From: Candidatus Neomarinimicrobiota bacterium
GTDB taxonomy: Bacteria > Fidelibacterota > JAANXI01
Direction of reading: 5' to 3'
Length of the DNA stretch: 64,000 bases
Assembly (NCBI GenBank): GCA_021734025.1
Contig: JAIPJS010000001.1
Location: 1 to 64,000 of the forward strand
Positions 1-9,351 of the stretch are shown in pieces (the stretch's first letter is position 1; each line of letters starts with the position of its first letter). The notes beneath the pieces are model-generated. The model saw only the letters and a program-made list of their open reading frames with translations, did no database searches and was not told where the DNA came from. Position numbers and translations under genes: made by a program.

Positions 1-123
1 AAAACCTTTGCAGGGGTGGCCACGCGCGTCTTAGCCAAAGTCACGGCGTTTACGTTGCTCCAATACGTGAATAAATTTGTCAAAAAACGACCGCTCAATC
101 AGGTGAAACATGCCTTGGCCTAG
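1..123 (+). CDS. C-terminal fragment of an IS982-like transposase (cut by window edge)
   Basis: Reading frame 1 is open from the first base to a TAG at 121-123 and gives 41 residues ending in LNQVKHALA. A basic tail of the type 'tALTvLQYiNKFi..RPlNqIKyAL' is how I remember transposases of the IS982 group ending, so this is probably the last 41 codons of such an enzyme. The following bases, 124-139, contain CACAACGGGTT, which could be the right terminal inverted repeat. The left end lies outside the window, so neither the repeat nor the element's completeness can be tested here. The family call rests on a short tail and is moderate. Confidence 0.5.
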   Translation, partial: KTFAGVATRVLAKVTAFTLLQYVNKFVKKRPLNQVKHALA

Positions 124-201
124 TTTCACACAACGGGTTAATTAAACAAACAACTTACGATCTATCCGATTACCGAACTTGAAAACGGAGGATAAATTCA
201 G

Positions 202-2136
202 ATGGGACAAAATGTTACACAAAAGCTAATTGCTAACCACCTGGTGGAGGGGGAGATGATTCCCGGGGAAGAGATAGGGATCAGAATTGACCAGACGCTG
301 ACCCAGGATGCAACCGGAACCATGGTCATGCTGGAGTTCGAGGCCATGAACATTCCGAGGGTGAAGACGGAATTGTCTGCGCAGTATGTGGACCATAATC
401 TGATTCAGGAGGATTTTAAAAATCCGGACGATCACCTGTTTTTACGCAGCGCCTGCAAGAAGTTCGGGGCATATTATAGCCGCCCGGGCAATGGTGTGAG
501 TCATCCGGTGCATATGGAACGGTTCGGCGTTCCGGGGAAAACGCTGCTTGGTTCGGACAGCCATACACCCGCGGCAGGTTCCCTGGGCATGTTTTCGGCA
601 GGTGCCGGCGGACTGGAAGTGGCGCTTGCAATGGCCGGTGAGCCGTTCTACGTGAAGATGCCCAAGGTCTGGGGCGTGAAACTCACCGGTGAACTGCAGG
701 ATTGGGTGAGTGCCAAAGATGTCATCCTTGAGATGCTTCGCCGCCACGATGTGGACGGCGGCGTTGGTAAGGTCATCGAATATTACGGCCCGGGACTCAA
801 GAACCTCAGCGCTATGGATCGGCACGTGATCGCAAATATGGGGACGGAGCTTGGCGCTACCTCGACGGTATTTCCGGCAGACGATGAAATTCGCAGATTT
901 CTGAAACAACAGGACAGAGAAGAGGCGTTTACGGAAATTCTGGCCGATGAAGATGCCGAGTACGATGAATACGAAGAGATTGACCTTTCAAAAGTCGAAC
1001 CACTGGTGGCGAAGCCGACCAGCCCCGGTAACGTAGTACCGGTGAGGGAAATCGCCGGCAAAGAGATTTATCAGTCATACATCGGTTCTTCGGCAAATCC
1101 CGGATTCCGCGATTTTGCCATCGCCGGGATGATTGTCGACGGAAAACAGGTACACGATCGTGTCTCCTTCGATGTGAACCCAACTTCGCGACAGATCCTG
1201 GAAAATCTGACCGCCGAGAGTTATCTCGGAAGACTGATTCGTTCAGGTGCCCGGATTCATCAGGCGGGCTGTAACGGCTGCATCGGCATGGGACAGGCGC
1301 CTGCTACGGGGAAAATAAGCCTGCGAACCGTGCCGCGGAACTTTCCGGGACGCTCCGGCACCAAGGAGGATCAGGTGCACCTGGTGAGTCCGGAAACGGC
1401 AGCAGCCTCGGCGCTCACCGGCGAAATTACTGATCCGCGGACGCTGGATATGGATTACCCGAAATATGAAGAGCCGAAATCCATCCGCATCAACACCGAC
1501 ATGCTGGTGCCGCCGGCGGAGGACGGGAGCACTGTTGAACTTGAAAAGGGTCCGAACATCCAGCCACTTCCCGAATTTGACAAGCTGCCTGAAACAGTAG
1601 AGGGCCCTGTGCTGCTTAAAGTCGGCGACGATATCTCCACGGACGAAATCATGCCGGCCGGCTCCAATATCCTGCCGTACCGGAGCAACATCCCTGAGAT
1701 TAGCAAGTACGTCTACTATCAGGTGGATGAATCGTATTATGATCGTGCTATGGAAATGAAGGAAACCGGCTCCCTCATCGTTGGCGGTTCAAACTATGGA
1801 CAGGGCTCCAGTCGGGAGCACGCCGCGCTGGCTCCGCTATACCTTGGGCTAAGAGCCGTTCTGGCCAAGAGCTACGCCCGGATCCACTGGCAGAATCTGG
1901 TAAATTTCGGCATTTTGCCCTTGACCTTCGCGGACGAATCTGATTGGGACAAAATCGACCAGGATGACGTGTTGGAGATCCCGGATGTACGGAATGCTAT
2001 TCAGCAAAGCACGATTATAGAGGTTCGGAATAAAACCAAGGATGAAACCTACCAGGCCGAACACGCAATGACTGATCGGCAGGTGGAGATGATCCTCCAG
2101 GGGAGCCTGATCAACGTGGTGAAGGGTAACAAATAG
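202..2136 (+). CDS. Aconitate hydratase, Aquifex-type length class
   Basis: Interconverts citrate and isocitrate in the TCA cycle; cytosolic. The 644-residue product has the aconitase layout: GSDSHT at 117-122, the iron-sulfur CxxC as AGCNGC with Cys357 and Cys360, RNFPGRSG at 379-386, the swivel-domain opening GDDISTDEIMPAG at 475-487, and the active-site loop GSSREH at 535-540. The length fits the compact bacterial class rather than the ~900-residue AcnA/AcnB enzymes. GGAGGA at 187-192 supports the ATG. The third cluster cysteine, normally in 'GSCTN', is replaced: the protein reads GSSANPG at 295-301 and its only other Cys is Cys85. This may be a subfamily trait or may alter the cluster. 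A rho-independent terminator follows. Confidence 0.9.
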   Translation: MGQNVTQKLIANHLVEGEMIPGEEIGIRIDQTLTQDATGTMVMLEFEAMNIPRVKTELSAQYVDHNLIQEDFKNPDDHLFLRSACKKFGAYYSRPGNGVSHPVHMERFGVPGKTLLGSDSHTPAAGSLGMFSAGAGGLEVALAMAGEPFYVKMPKVWGVKLTGELQDWVSAKDVILEMLRRHDVDGGVGKVIEYYGPGLKNLSAMDRHVIANMGTELGATSTVFPADDEIRRFLKQQDREEAFTEILADEDAEYDEYEEIDLSKVEPLVAKPTSPGNVVPVREIAGKEIYQSYIGSSANPGFRDFAIAGMIVDGKQVHDRVSFDVNPTSRQILENLTAESYLGRLIRSGARIHQAGCNGCIGMGQAPATGKISLRTVPRNFPGRSGTKEDQVHLVSPETAAASALTGEITDPRTLDMDYPKYEEPKSIRINTDMLVPPAEDGSTVELEKGPNIQPLPEFDKLPETVEGPVLLKVGDDISTDEIMPAGSNILPYRSNIPEISKYVYYQVDESYYDRAMEMKETGSLIVGGSNYGQGSSREHAALAPLYLGLRAVLAKSYARIHWQNLVNFGILPLTFADESDWDKIDQDDVLEIPDVRNAIQQSTIIEVRNKTKDETYQAEHAMTDRQVEMILQGSLINVVKGNK

Positions 2137-2160
2137 ATTATCCATAGATGTTTGGAAGAA

Positions 2161-2186
2161 AAGCCCCGATTTCCGGGGCTTTTTTA
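2161..2186 (+). terminator. Rho-independent terminator after aconitase
   Basis: Arms AAGCCCCG (2161-2168) and CGGGGCTT (2174-2181) form a perfect 8-bp stem with a 5-nt loop, and the downstream arm runs into a T tract. It lies 24 nt after the aconitase stop codon. Confidence 0.9.
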
Positions 2187-2315
2187 TATGGGACATAATA
2201 TTTATAGCATACGCTGAACTGGAGGGCTACTTTAGGATAGAGCAGGTTCTTCCATTCCAAATATAAGTAGCATATGTAGACGTATGTCCCCAACAAAATA
2301 CATCGGGAGGTCTAT

Positions 2316-3455
2316 ATGGATTACCAATTGAGTGAAGAGCATCAGGCATTGCAGGAAATGGCCTACAAATTCGCGGAAAATGAATTTAGCCCTTTGGCCC
2401 AGGAATGTGATCGAGAAGAAAAGGTTCCGCTGGATCTGGTCAAAAAAGGGGCGGAGACCGGTTTCACCGGGATCCTGATCCCAGAGGAATACGGAGGGCT
2501 CGGTGGTGGGTGGCTGGAAGTTGCCCTCGTGACGGAACAGTTTTCCAGAATCGATATGGGGTTGGGATTGGTTGTTGTTGGTGCCGGATTTGGCTCGGAA
2601 AATATAATTCTGTTTGGGACTGAGCAACAGAAGGAGACGTATTTACCGGGAATAGCCAGCGGGGAGTCAATTTTTGCCGGAGCCTATACCGAACCTGACG
2701 CCGGTACCGACGTCGCCGGTACAAATACCCGTGCAGAACGGCAGGGAGATGAATACGTAATTAACGGGACAAAGATGTTTATCACTAACGGTTCTGTCTG
2801 TAACTACATCGTAGCGTTGTGTGTGACGAATCCGGATGCGGAAAAACGGACACAGAAGTATAGTCTGATCCTGGTGGATGCGGAAGTTCCCGGAGTGACT
2901 CGACACAAAATCCATGGGAAAATGGGAATACGGGCATCGGACACCGCAGAGATCATCTTCGAAGATGTACACGTGCCTGCATCAAACCTCATTGGCGAGG
3001 AGGGTAAGGGATTTTATCACCTGATGCATTTTTTCGACCAAACCAGAATAATGATTGCCGCACAGGGGGTTGGATTAGCTCAAGGCGCCTTGGATATGGC
3101 ACTGAAGTATGTCCAGGAGCGCAAGACATTTGGAAAGCCGCTGGCAGCCAACCAGAGTATCCAGTTCGAACTGGCAGAGATGGCGACACGGGTGGAACTT
3201 GCCAGGGATATCACATACAAGGCAGCCTGGAAAACGGATCACGGCCAAATGGACCCTTCCCTGAATGCGATGGCAAAGTATTATACCGGCGAGAATGCCG
3301 TCTGGACTGTGGACAAGGCGCTTCAGATGCATGGCGGTTACGGATATATTGATGAGTACGATATCCAGCGATTCTACCGGGATGCCAAAATCCTGGAAAT
3401 ATACGAGGGAACCAAGGAGGCAGAAAAAATGACTATCGCACGGCGGCTGTTCTAA
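2316..3455 (+). CDS. Acyl-CoA dehydrogenase
   Basis: A 379-residue FAD-dependent acyl-CoA dehydrogenase, catalysing alpha,beta-dehydrogenation of acyl-CoA thioesters in fatty- or branched-acid oxidation, with electrons passing to ETF. The N-terminal helical domain begins with the usual YQLSEEHQALQEMAYKFAENE-like stretch. The middle domain carries the FAD-binding FAGAYTEPDAGTD and FITNGS motifs. The C-terminal domain ends with GGYGY and IYEGTKE, where Glu364 is the expected catalytic base, as in medium-chain and short-chain enzymes. GGGAGG stands just before the ATG. The next gene starts inside this stop codon (TAATG), so the two are translationally coupled. Chain-length preference cannot be read from sequence alone. 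Confidence 0.92.
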   Translation: MDYQLSEEHQALQEMAYKFAENEFSPLAQECDREEKVPLDLVKKGAETGFTGILIPEEYGGLGGGWLEVALVTEQFSRIDMGLGLVVVGAGFGSENIILFGTEQQKETYLPGIASGESIFAGAYTEPDAGTDVAGTNTRAERQGDEYVINGTKMFITNGSVCNYIVALCVTNPDAEKRTQKYSLILVDAEVPGVTRHKIHGKMGIRASDTAEIIFEDVHVPASNLIGEEGKGFYHLMHFFDQTRIMIAAQGVGLAQGALDMALKYVQERKTFGKPLAANQSIQFELAEMATRVELARDITYKAAWKTDHGQMDPSLNAMAKYYTGENAVWTVDKALQMHGGYGYIDEYDIQRFYRDAKILEIYEGTKEAEKMTIARRLF

Positions 3456-4018
3456 TGGATCACTTCTCCTTTTTGGCGCCGGTATACGAGAAATTTATTC
3501 CGCCCCCGGATCAGGATGAAATACTGCCGTATCTGCAACCGGATGTTCCACCAGCCAGACTCCTGGATGCCGGCGGCGGGACCGGCAGGGTGTCAGGACA
3601 ACTCCAGTCATATTTCAGCCAAATTGTGGTGGCGGACCTGAATCGATCGATGTTGGATCGCTCGGCGGAAAAAACCGGCGTTATACCGGTTTCTTCTCAT
3701 ATTGAAAAACTGCCTTTTCCGGATAATACGTTTTCCCGTGTCTTGATTGTAGACGCTCTTCATCATTTCTGCGACCAGGAAATTGCACTCTATGAATCTG
3801 TACGGGTGCTTACACCAGGCGGACGAATAGTCGTCGGCGAACCCGATATCCACAAGTTTGGAGTGAAGGTAGTCGCCTTTTTGGAAAAACTGGCGTTTAT
3901 GCGAAGTCATTTCCTGAGTCCGGAAAAGATTGCAGCACTCATTGAAGGAAATGGCGCTGGCACTCAGATTTTCCGTGATGATTCGCACAGCGCATGGGTG
4001 GTGGGGGAGAAGGAATGA
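3455..4018 (+). CDS. Class I SAM-dependent methyltransferase
   Basis: A 187-residue cytosolic methyltransferase of the UbiE/Methyltransf_11 type. The glycine-rich SAM loop is LLDAGGGTGRVSGQL near residues 36-50, the acidic residue after strand 2 lies in VVADLNRSML, and motif II-like PFPDNTFSRVLIVDALHHF is present. The start codon overlaps the stop codon of the acyl-CoA dehydrogenase (TAATG), implying one transcript. It is short for the family and lacks any substrate-specifying extension, so the acceptor is unknown. The C-terminal part is poorly conserved. Confidence 0.85.
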   Translation: MDHFSFLAPVYEKFIPPPDQDEILPYLQPDVPPARLLDAGGGTGRVSGQLQSYFSQIVVADLNRSMLDRSAEKTGVIPVSSHIEKLPFPDNTFSRVLIVDALHHFCDQEIALYESVRVLTPGGRIVVGEPDIHKFGVKVVAFLEKLAFMRSHFLSPEKIAALIEGNGAGTQIFRDDSHSAWVVGEKE

Positions 4019-4595
4019 AATACCAGTCATCCCGACCGAATCCGGCCGCTGCCGGATGAGCGGAGGGATCTCGCTGGTGATATTCCGGAGGTTCAATGAC
4101 GAGATCCTTCGGCTCCTCCGGTTGCGCGGGATGACTGGTGGTGTATTTCTTACGGACAAAGTAAAAAAAAGAGTCATTCCGACCGAACGTTAGTGAGCGG
4201 AGGAATCCCGTAAAGCAACCTCCGGAGAATAAAAAACCAGATCCTTCGGCTCCTCCCCTTGCGCGGAGTCGCTCAGGATGACGGGTGTTGGTTTATGCAT
4301 ATAGTATTAAGTAAGTCATTCGGACTGTGCGGAAGCGAGTGTCTCCCCAGAGACTCCTCTCAGATGAGGACTCTCGAAAAGTACACAAATTAGCGTCAAG
4401 AGTGAGATCCGTCGGTTCGAGTCACTTGGCTCTCACTCGGGATGACAGGTCATTTTTTATACCGCAAGTTGGCAGCCTTCCTGCATTAATTTCTCAAACG
4501 ACTGGAGTTGATATCCCATTTCTCCGGTACACTTCATCCGGTTTTCTTGTTACATTATACTAAATTAACGTAACCTGCAATTGGAGACAGTTATT
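4019..4595. repeat. Three REP-like palindromic repeat units in a 577-bp gene-free spacer
   Basis: No credible gene lies here. The spacer contains three related inverted-repeat units, about 4024-4138, 4171-4287 and 4315-4449. Each opens with a left end of the form GTCATTCCGACCGAA...GCGGAGGAATC and closes with a right end GATCCTTCGGCTCCTC...CGCGGGATGAC. The ends are reverse complements of each other, so each unit can fold into a long hairpin. This matches the widespread 'GTCATTCTGAGCGAAGCGAAGAATC' class of bacterial palindromic intergenic repeats. The third unit is the most diverged. The last ~130 bp before galE show nothing recognisable. Confidence 0.8.
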
Positions 4596-5612
4596 GTGCC
4601 AGAGACCATTTTAGTCACCGGGGGAGCCGGGTATATCGGCAGCCATACCTGCGTGGAATTACTGAACGCCGGATTTGAAGTTATCGTTGTAGATAACCTG
4701 TCCAACAGTAAGAAGGAAGCACTGAACCGGGTTGAGCGTATCACCGATAAATCGGTAGAGTTTTATAAGGTTGATCTGTTAAATAAACAGGGTCTCACCG
4801 AAGTGTTCCATAATCATGTAATTGATGCAGTGATCCATTTTGCCGGTTTGAAGGCTGTCGGAGAATCGGTGGAAAAACCGCTGGCGTATTATCACAACAA
4901 TATTACCGGTACCCTGGCACTTTGTGAAGTGATGGAGCGATACGATGTAACCGATATTGTGTTCAGCTCATCAGCCACAGTGTATGGTGATCCTGAAACC
5001 GTACCGATTACCGAAGATTTTCCACTGTCCGCCACCAATCCGTACGGCCGGACAAAACTAATGATCGAGGAAATTCTCCGGGATCTCCACACCGCGAACC
5101 ATCATTGGAATACCGCCATTCTCCGGTATTTCAATCCTGTGGGAGCACATCCGAGCGGTGAAATCGGCGAAGATCCCAGCGGGATTCCGAATAATTTGAT
5201 GCCGTATATTTCGCAGGTGGCAGTGGGAAAACTTCCAAAACTCTCGATATTCGGAAACGATTATCCAACCAAAGATGGCACGGGTGTAAGGGATTACATC
5301 CATGTGGTGGACCTGGCCAGGGGACATTTGAAGGCGCTGGAAAAACTCCGGGATGATCCGGGAGTGGTGACGTATAATCTGGGCACGGGAAGCGGTTATT
5401 CGGTGCTTGAGATGGTTCAGGCATTCGAGAAAGTCTCCGGCAAAGATATTCCGTACGAAATCACCGACCGGCGGTCGGGCGATATTGCCGAATGCTATGC
5501 CGATCCGTCCAAAGCCAAAGCCGAACTGGGATGGCGGGCGAAACGCGGCATCGAGGATATGTGTGAGGATACATGGCGATGGCAATCGAAATATCCCAAC
5601 GGATACGAATAA
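4596..5612 (+). CDS. galE: UDP-glucose 4-epimerase
   Basis: Interconverts UDP-galactose and UDP-glucose, the last step of the Leloir pathway, and also supplies UDP-galactose for polysaccharide synthesis; NAD-dependent and cytosolic. The extended SDR fold is clear: GGAGYIG at residues 9-15, the catalytic Ser in SSSATVYGD (about 126), and YGRTK with Tyr150 and Lys154. I chose GTG at 4596 rather than the longer TTG at 4581: GGAGA at 4583-4587 is then a well-spaced ribosome binding site, and the product is 338 aa, the usual GalE length. It heads a galactose locus with galK and galT further downstream. Confidence 0.93.
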   Translation: MPETILVTGGAGYIGSHTCVELLNAGFEVIVVDNLSNSKKEALNRVERITDKSVEFYKVDLLNKQGLTEVFHNHVIDAVIHFAGLKAVGESVEKPLAYYHNNITGTLALCEVMERYDVTDIVFSSSATVYGDPETVPITEDFPLSATNPYGRTKLMIEEILRDLHTANHHWNTAILRYFNPVGAHPSGEIGEDPSGIPNNLMPYISQVAVGKLPKLSIFGNDYPTKDGTGVRDYIHVVDLARGHLKALEKLRDDPGVVTYNLGTGSGYSVLEMVQAFEKVSGKDIPYEITDRRSGDIAECYADPSKAKAELGWRAKRGIEDMCEDTWRWQSKYPNGYE

Positions 5613-5651
5613 ACGAAATACAATCACTGAACAACTGACGGAGCAACCAAG

Positions 5652-6641
5652 ATGACGTACACAGCGGCAGAATCTCGTTACGACACGATGGCCTACAGAC
5701 GATGTGGAGACAGCGGAATCCATCTGCCGGCCGTATCACTGGGATTGTGGCATAATTTCGGCAATGTGGATGCGTTGGACAATATGCGGGCGATAATTCA
5801 CCGGGCGTTCGACCTGGGAATCACTCACTTCGACCTGGCGAACAATTACGGTCCGCCGCCGGGATCGGCGGAGAAGAATTTTGGAAAGATACTGCAGGAA
5901 GACCTTGCCAGGTACCGGGATGAACTTCTTATTTCCTCCAAGGCAGGCTACTGGATGTGGCCGGGACCATATGGCGACTGGGGATCCCGGAAATACATTA
6001 TCGCCAGTTGCAATCAGAGTCTGAAGCGACTTGGGCTGGATTACATGGATATATTCTATCACCACCGACCGGATCCGGAGACGCCGTTGGAGGAGTCGAT
6101 GATGGCGTTGGATCAAATTGTACGCCAGGGGAAGGCGCTTTACGCGGGTATCTCGAACTATCCGGCGGATAAAACCCGCCAGGCAGCCGAGATCCTGGAA
6201 TCGCTGGGCACGCCGTTTTTGATTCACCAACCGCGGTATAATATGTTCGATCGGTGGATAGAGGACGATTTACTTGATGCCCTGGAAGAGACGGGAACCG
6301 GCAGCATTGTCTTTTCACCCCTGGCGCAGGGAATCCTGACGGATAAGTATCTGGTGGAAATTCCCGAGGGTTCCCGGGCGTCGAGGGAGGAAACCTTTCT
6401 GCAGCGCTCCGACATTACTGAAGAGAAACTCCGAAAGGTGGCGGCGCTGAATGATTTGGCGAAGAAACGGAACCAAAGCTTGGCGCAGATGGCCATCGTA
6501 TGGATTTTGAGACATCCGCAGGTCACAAGCGTACTGGTCGGTTCGAGTTCGGTAGAACAGATTGAGGAGAACGTCGAAGCACTGGATAACCCTGACTTCA
6601 GCGAGAACGAGTTAGAGCAGATTGAAGAGATTCTGGCATGA
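5652..6641 (+). CDS. Aldo/keto reductase, YghZ (Gpr)-like
   Basis: A 329-residue NADPH-dependent aldo/keto reductase of the AKR14/YghZ type, known for reducing L-glyceraldehyde 3-phosphate and related aldehydes in other bacteria. The AKR tetrad is visible: Asp61 and Tyr66 in DLANNYGPPPGSAE, Lys97 in SSKAGYWMWPGPYG, and His138 in FYHHRPD. The phrase MWPGPYGDWGSRKY is characteristic of the YghZ branch. Its position between galE and galK suggests a role in sugar metabolism, but no specific substrate can be inferred. Confidence 0.88.
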   Translation: MTYTAAESRYDTMAYRRCGDSGIHLPAVSLGLWHNFGNVDALDNMRAIIHRAFDLGITHFDLANNYGPPPGSAEKNFGKILQEDLARYRDELLISSKAGYWMWPGPYGDWGSRKYIIASCNQSLKRLGLDYMDIFYHHRPDPETPLEESMMALDQIVRQGKALYAGISNYPADKTRQAAEILESLGTPFLIHQPRYNMFDRWIEDDLLDALEETGTGSIVFSPLAQGILTDKYLVEIPEGSRASREETFLQRSDITEEKLRKVAALNDLAKKRNQSLAQMAIVWILRHPQVTSVLVGSSSVEQIEENVEALDNPDFSENELEQIEEILA

Positions 6642-6707
6642 TTGATATGGGACAATTCCACTCTTAGAGTAATAAATTTTCAGGATGGCGAGGGAGGCGA
6701 ATTATAT

Positions 6708-7670
6708 ATGACACAGTTACAATGGGGACTTATCGGAACGGGCGATATTGCCGAAAAAAGAGTTGCACCGGCTCTGCGGGAACTGCCAGAGTGTGACCTG
6801 GTTGCGATCAACCGAAAGCGGAATGAACTGGCGCAGGAGTTCGCCGATGAATTCGGCGCCGATCGCTGGTACGAAACCTGGGAAGAATTGTTGGCGGACG
6901 ATACCCTAGATGCCGTGTACATCGCAACGCCGGTAAACCTGCATGCACCGATCACCATTGCGGCGGCCGAAGCCGGAAAGCATATCCTGTGTGAAAAGCC
7001 AATGGCTTTGAATACGGAGGAGTGCAATGCAATGATTGATGCGGCGGAGGAAAACGGTGTAAAACTCGGCGTCGCCTATTACCGGCATTTTTATCCTATT
7101 CTCGATCGGATAAAGGGGTTAATTGCTGAGGGTGAAATCGGTCATCCGGTCTATGCCCATGTGAATGCCTTTGAATATTTCGATCGCAAACCGGGCGAAC
7201 CGAGGGCCTGGCTGTTGGATAAGACACAATCCGGCGGCGGACCGATGTGGGATTTCGGGTGCCACCGGATTGAGGTGTTTCAGCATCTGTTTGGCCAACT
7301 GGAGGAGACGACCGGTCTGCTGGATACCCTGGTATTTGATCGCGAGGTGGAGGACACGGGAACCGCAATTTTTCGGTGCGAATCGGGGACAATGGCGGTA
7401 CTCAACGTCACCCATGCCGCCTCGGAGCCGCAGGATACTCTGGACATCTATGGAACCCGCGGATCGATCCACGTGCCGGTACTCAACGGAAAATCTTTGG
7501 AAGTGAAGACCACTGAACGAGTCTGGACGGAAGAGCATCCGCCCCATCCCAATGTACACTGGCCGCTGATAAAGCAGTTTACCGAGGCAGTATTGAATGA
7601 CGAAGAACCGGTGGTCGGCGGTGACCTCGGCAAGGCGGTAAATGTTGCACTGGCTGACCTGATGAGTTAA
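6708..7670 (+). CDS. Gfo/Idh/MocA-family oxidoreductase
   Basis: An NAD(P)-dependent sugar or polyol dehydrogenase, 320 aa. The N-terminal Rossmann domain has GLIGTGDIAEKRVAPAL, then CEKPMAL with the family's EKP catalytic lysine. The C-terminal domain shows GGGPMWDFGCHRIE, the usual Gly-rich/Asp/His substrate motif. The reading frame is open from a TTG at 6642, but AGGGAGG at 6691-6697 and the conserved N terminus both point to ATG 6708. It sits in the galactose locus, so a galactoside or galactose derivative is a plausible but unproven substrate. Confidence 0.88.
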   Translation: MTQLQWGLIGTGDIAEKRVAPALRELPECDLVAINRKRNELAQEFADEFGADRWYETWEELLADDTLDAVYIATPVNLHAPITIAAAEAGKHILCEKPMALNTEECNAMIDAAEENGVKLGVAYYRHFYPILDRIKGLIAEGEIGHPVYAHVNAFEYFDRKPGEPRAWLLDKTQSGGGPMWDFGCHRIEVFQHLFGQLEETTGLLDTLVFDREVEDTGTAIFRCESGTMAVLNVTHAASEPQDTLDIYGTRGSIHVPVLNGKSLEVKTTERVWTEEHPPHPNVHWPLIKQFTEAVLNDEEPVVGGDLGKAVNVALADLMS

Positions 7671-7730
7671 GTTTATCTGCTTCACTTTTCCGCCACACTA
7701 ACAATCATCAGTCAAAGGAAATGCCCTGCC

Positions 7731-8903
7731 ATGACACCTGAGTACCTCAAAGTACAGTTCGAGAACAAATTTGACATTTTACCGCTCATTATCGTCCGCT
7801 CCCCTGGCCGGGTAAACCTTATCGGAGAGCACACGGATTATAACGACGGATTTGTCTTGCCTGCAGCCGTCGACAAGAGCATCATATTTGCGCTGGCGGC
7901 CAACGGTACAGATACCGCGAATATTTACTCGGCAGATATGGAGCAGTCGTTCGAATTTTCCACCAAAGATGATTCCCTGGAAAAGAGTGACCTGGGCTGG
8001 CCGAACTATCTGTTGGGCGTGGTGGATGTGCTGAAGAAAGCCGGATTCTCCCCAGGTGGATTCGACTGCGTTTTCGGCGGTGATATCCCAATCGGCGCCG
8101 GCATGTCCTCCTCAGCGGCACTGGAAGGCGGCCTTATCCTGGGATTGAGCAAACTATTCGATTTTGATATATCGCGTACGGACATGGCACTGCTGGGACA
8201 AAAAGCGGAGAATAACTTCGTGGGTGTCAACTGCGGTATCATGGATCAGTTTGCGAATATTCACGGCAAAGATGGAAGAGTTTTTAAACTCGATTGCCGC
8301 AGCCTGGATTTTGAGTACTATCCGTTCGAACGCGACGATCTTCGGATTGTGCTGTGCGATACCCAGGTGCGCCGGGAACTGGCGACGTCGGAGTACAACG
8401 TCCGCCGCAGCCAGTGCGAAGCGGGAGTGGCGATTCTGCGGAAATATGACTCGGATATCGAGAGCCTGCGAGATGTCTCCCTGGAATTGCTGCAAAAACA
8501 CCAGTCAGAATTCGATCCGGTGGTTTATAAACGGTGCGAGTACGTAGTGGAGGAAAACCTGCGTGTGGAAAAGGCGTGCGGGTTGTTGGAGCAGGAGGAC
8601 TTCCGAGAATTCGGCGAGCTTATGAACGCTTCCCACAACGGACTCAGCAACAAGTACGAAGTGAGCAGCGTGGAACTGGACTTCCTGGCCGATGCCGCCG
8701 GTGACATCGATGGCGTACTCGGCAGCCGGATGATGGGCGCAGGCTTCGGGGGATGTACCATTAACTTGGTGCAGGCCGATGCGCTGGAGGAGTTTTCGGC
8801 CTATATCAAAAAACGTTACCAGGAGGACTTTGGCAAAGACGCGTTGATTTACGTGAGCCGGATTATGGGCGGGACGATGATCGTGGATGGGGATTGGGTA
8901 TAG
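7731..8903 (+). CDS. galK: Galactokinase
   Basis: Phosphorylates galactose at C1 with ATP, the entry step of the Leloir pathway; cytosolic GHMP kinase of 390 aa. The galactokinase signature SPGRVNLIGEHTDYNDG is at residues 24-40, the ATP loop GAGMSSSAALEGG in the centre, the catalytic Asp in CGIMDQFA, and the C-terminal GHMP motif GAGFGGCTI near 338. AAAGGA lies upstream of the ATG. The gene ends inside a 7-bp tandem repeat: the stop codon TAG is part of the GGGTATA array, so the array length could change the C terminus. Confidence 0.94.
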   Translation: MTPEYLKVQFENKFDILPLIIVRSPGRVNLIGEHTDYNDGFVLPAAVDKSIIFALAANGTDTANIYSADMEQSFEFSTKDDSLEKSDLGWPNYLLGVVDVLKKAGFSPGGFDCVFGGDIPIGAGMSSSAALEGGLILGLSKLFDFDISRTDMALLGQKAENNFVGVNCGIMDQFANIHGKDGRVFKLDCRSLDFEYYPFERDDLRIVLCDTQVRRELATSEYNVRRSQCEAGVAILRKYDSDIESLRDVSLELLQKHQSEFDPVVYKRCEYVVEENLRVEKACGLLEQEDFREFGELMNASHNGLSNKYEVSSVELDFLADAAGDIDGVLGSRMMGAGFGGCTINLVQADALEEFSAYIKKRYQEDFGKDALIYVSRIMGGTMIVDGDWV

Positions 8904-8944
8904 GGTATAGGGTATAGGGTATAAGGTATAAGGTATAAGGTATA
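8896..8944. repeat. Heptamer tandem repeat (GGGTATA/AGGTATA) x7
   Basis: Seven uninterrupted 7-bp units run from 8896 to 8944: four GGGTATA followed by three AGGTATA. The galK stop codon lies across the unit 1/unit 2 boundary. The pattern resembles the short tandemly repeated (STRR-type) heptamers of cyanobacterial spacers, and slipped-strand length change is likely. Confidence 0.95.
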
Positions 8945-9351
8945 AGGGTGGGGTTTCCTAATCTTAATCATAATCTTACTCTTAATCAGCTGTGTTTAAG
9001 AAGAAACGACAGAATGAAAAATGAAGAATGAAGAAGGGAAGGGAGAACAGAGAAAAGGAAAAACTGTTGGTAGTTCGTGGTTGGTAGTTCGTGGTGAAGA
9101 CTTCAACTAGGCGATAGAGAATTGAATGACTCAAAATGATATTTCGAACAACCAACTACTAACAAATAACAACAAACAAAACCCCGCTAAAGCAGGTACT
9201 ACCAACAACCTTTGTATTTCGAACACATGACTCAGGACACTCGACACATGACGTTTTTTACCTAAACACTTGAACACCCGAACACTTGAACACTTTTATA
9301 CTTAATACTGATTAAGATTAAAAGAGAATTAATTAACCCTGGAATCACACC
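8945..9351. repeat. Gene-free spacer of low-complexity short repeats between galK and galT
   Basis: I see no gene here. The spacer is a patchwork of short imperfect direct repeats: a hexamer run AATCTT/AATCAT around 8959-8990, a GAATGAA-type purine run at 9012-9043, a 14-bp repeat (GGTAGTTCGTGGTT then GGTAGTTCGTGGTG) at 9068-9096, and an octamer run AACACTTG/AACACCCG at about 9265-9298. Terminators and promoters are not evident. Each run has a different unit, unlike a single satellite. Confidence 0.7.

Noticed and set aside
4327-4563. Small ORF in the palindromic repeat spacer
   Set aside because: Lies within inverted-repeat sequence and has no ribosome binding site or recognisable product.
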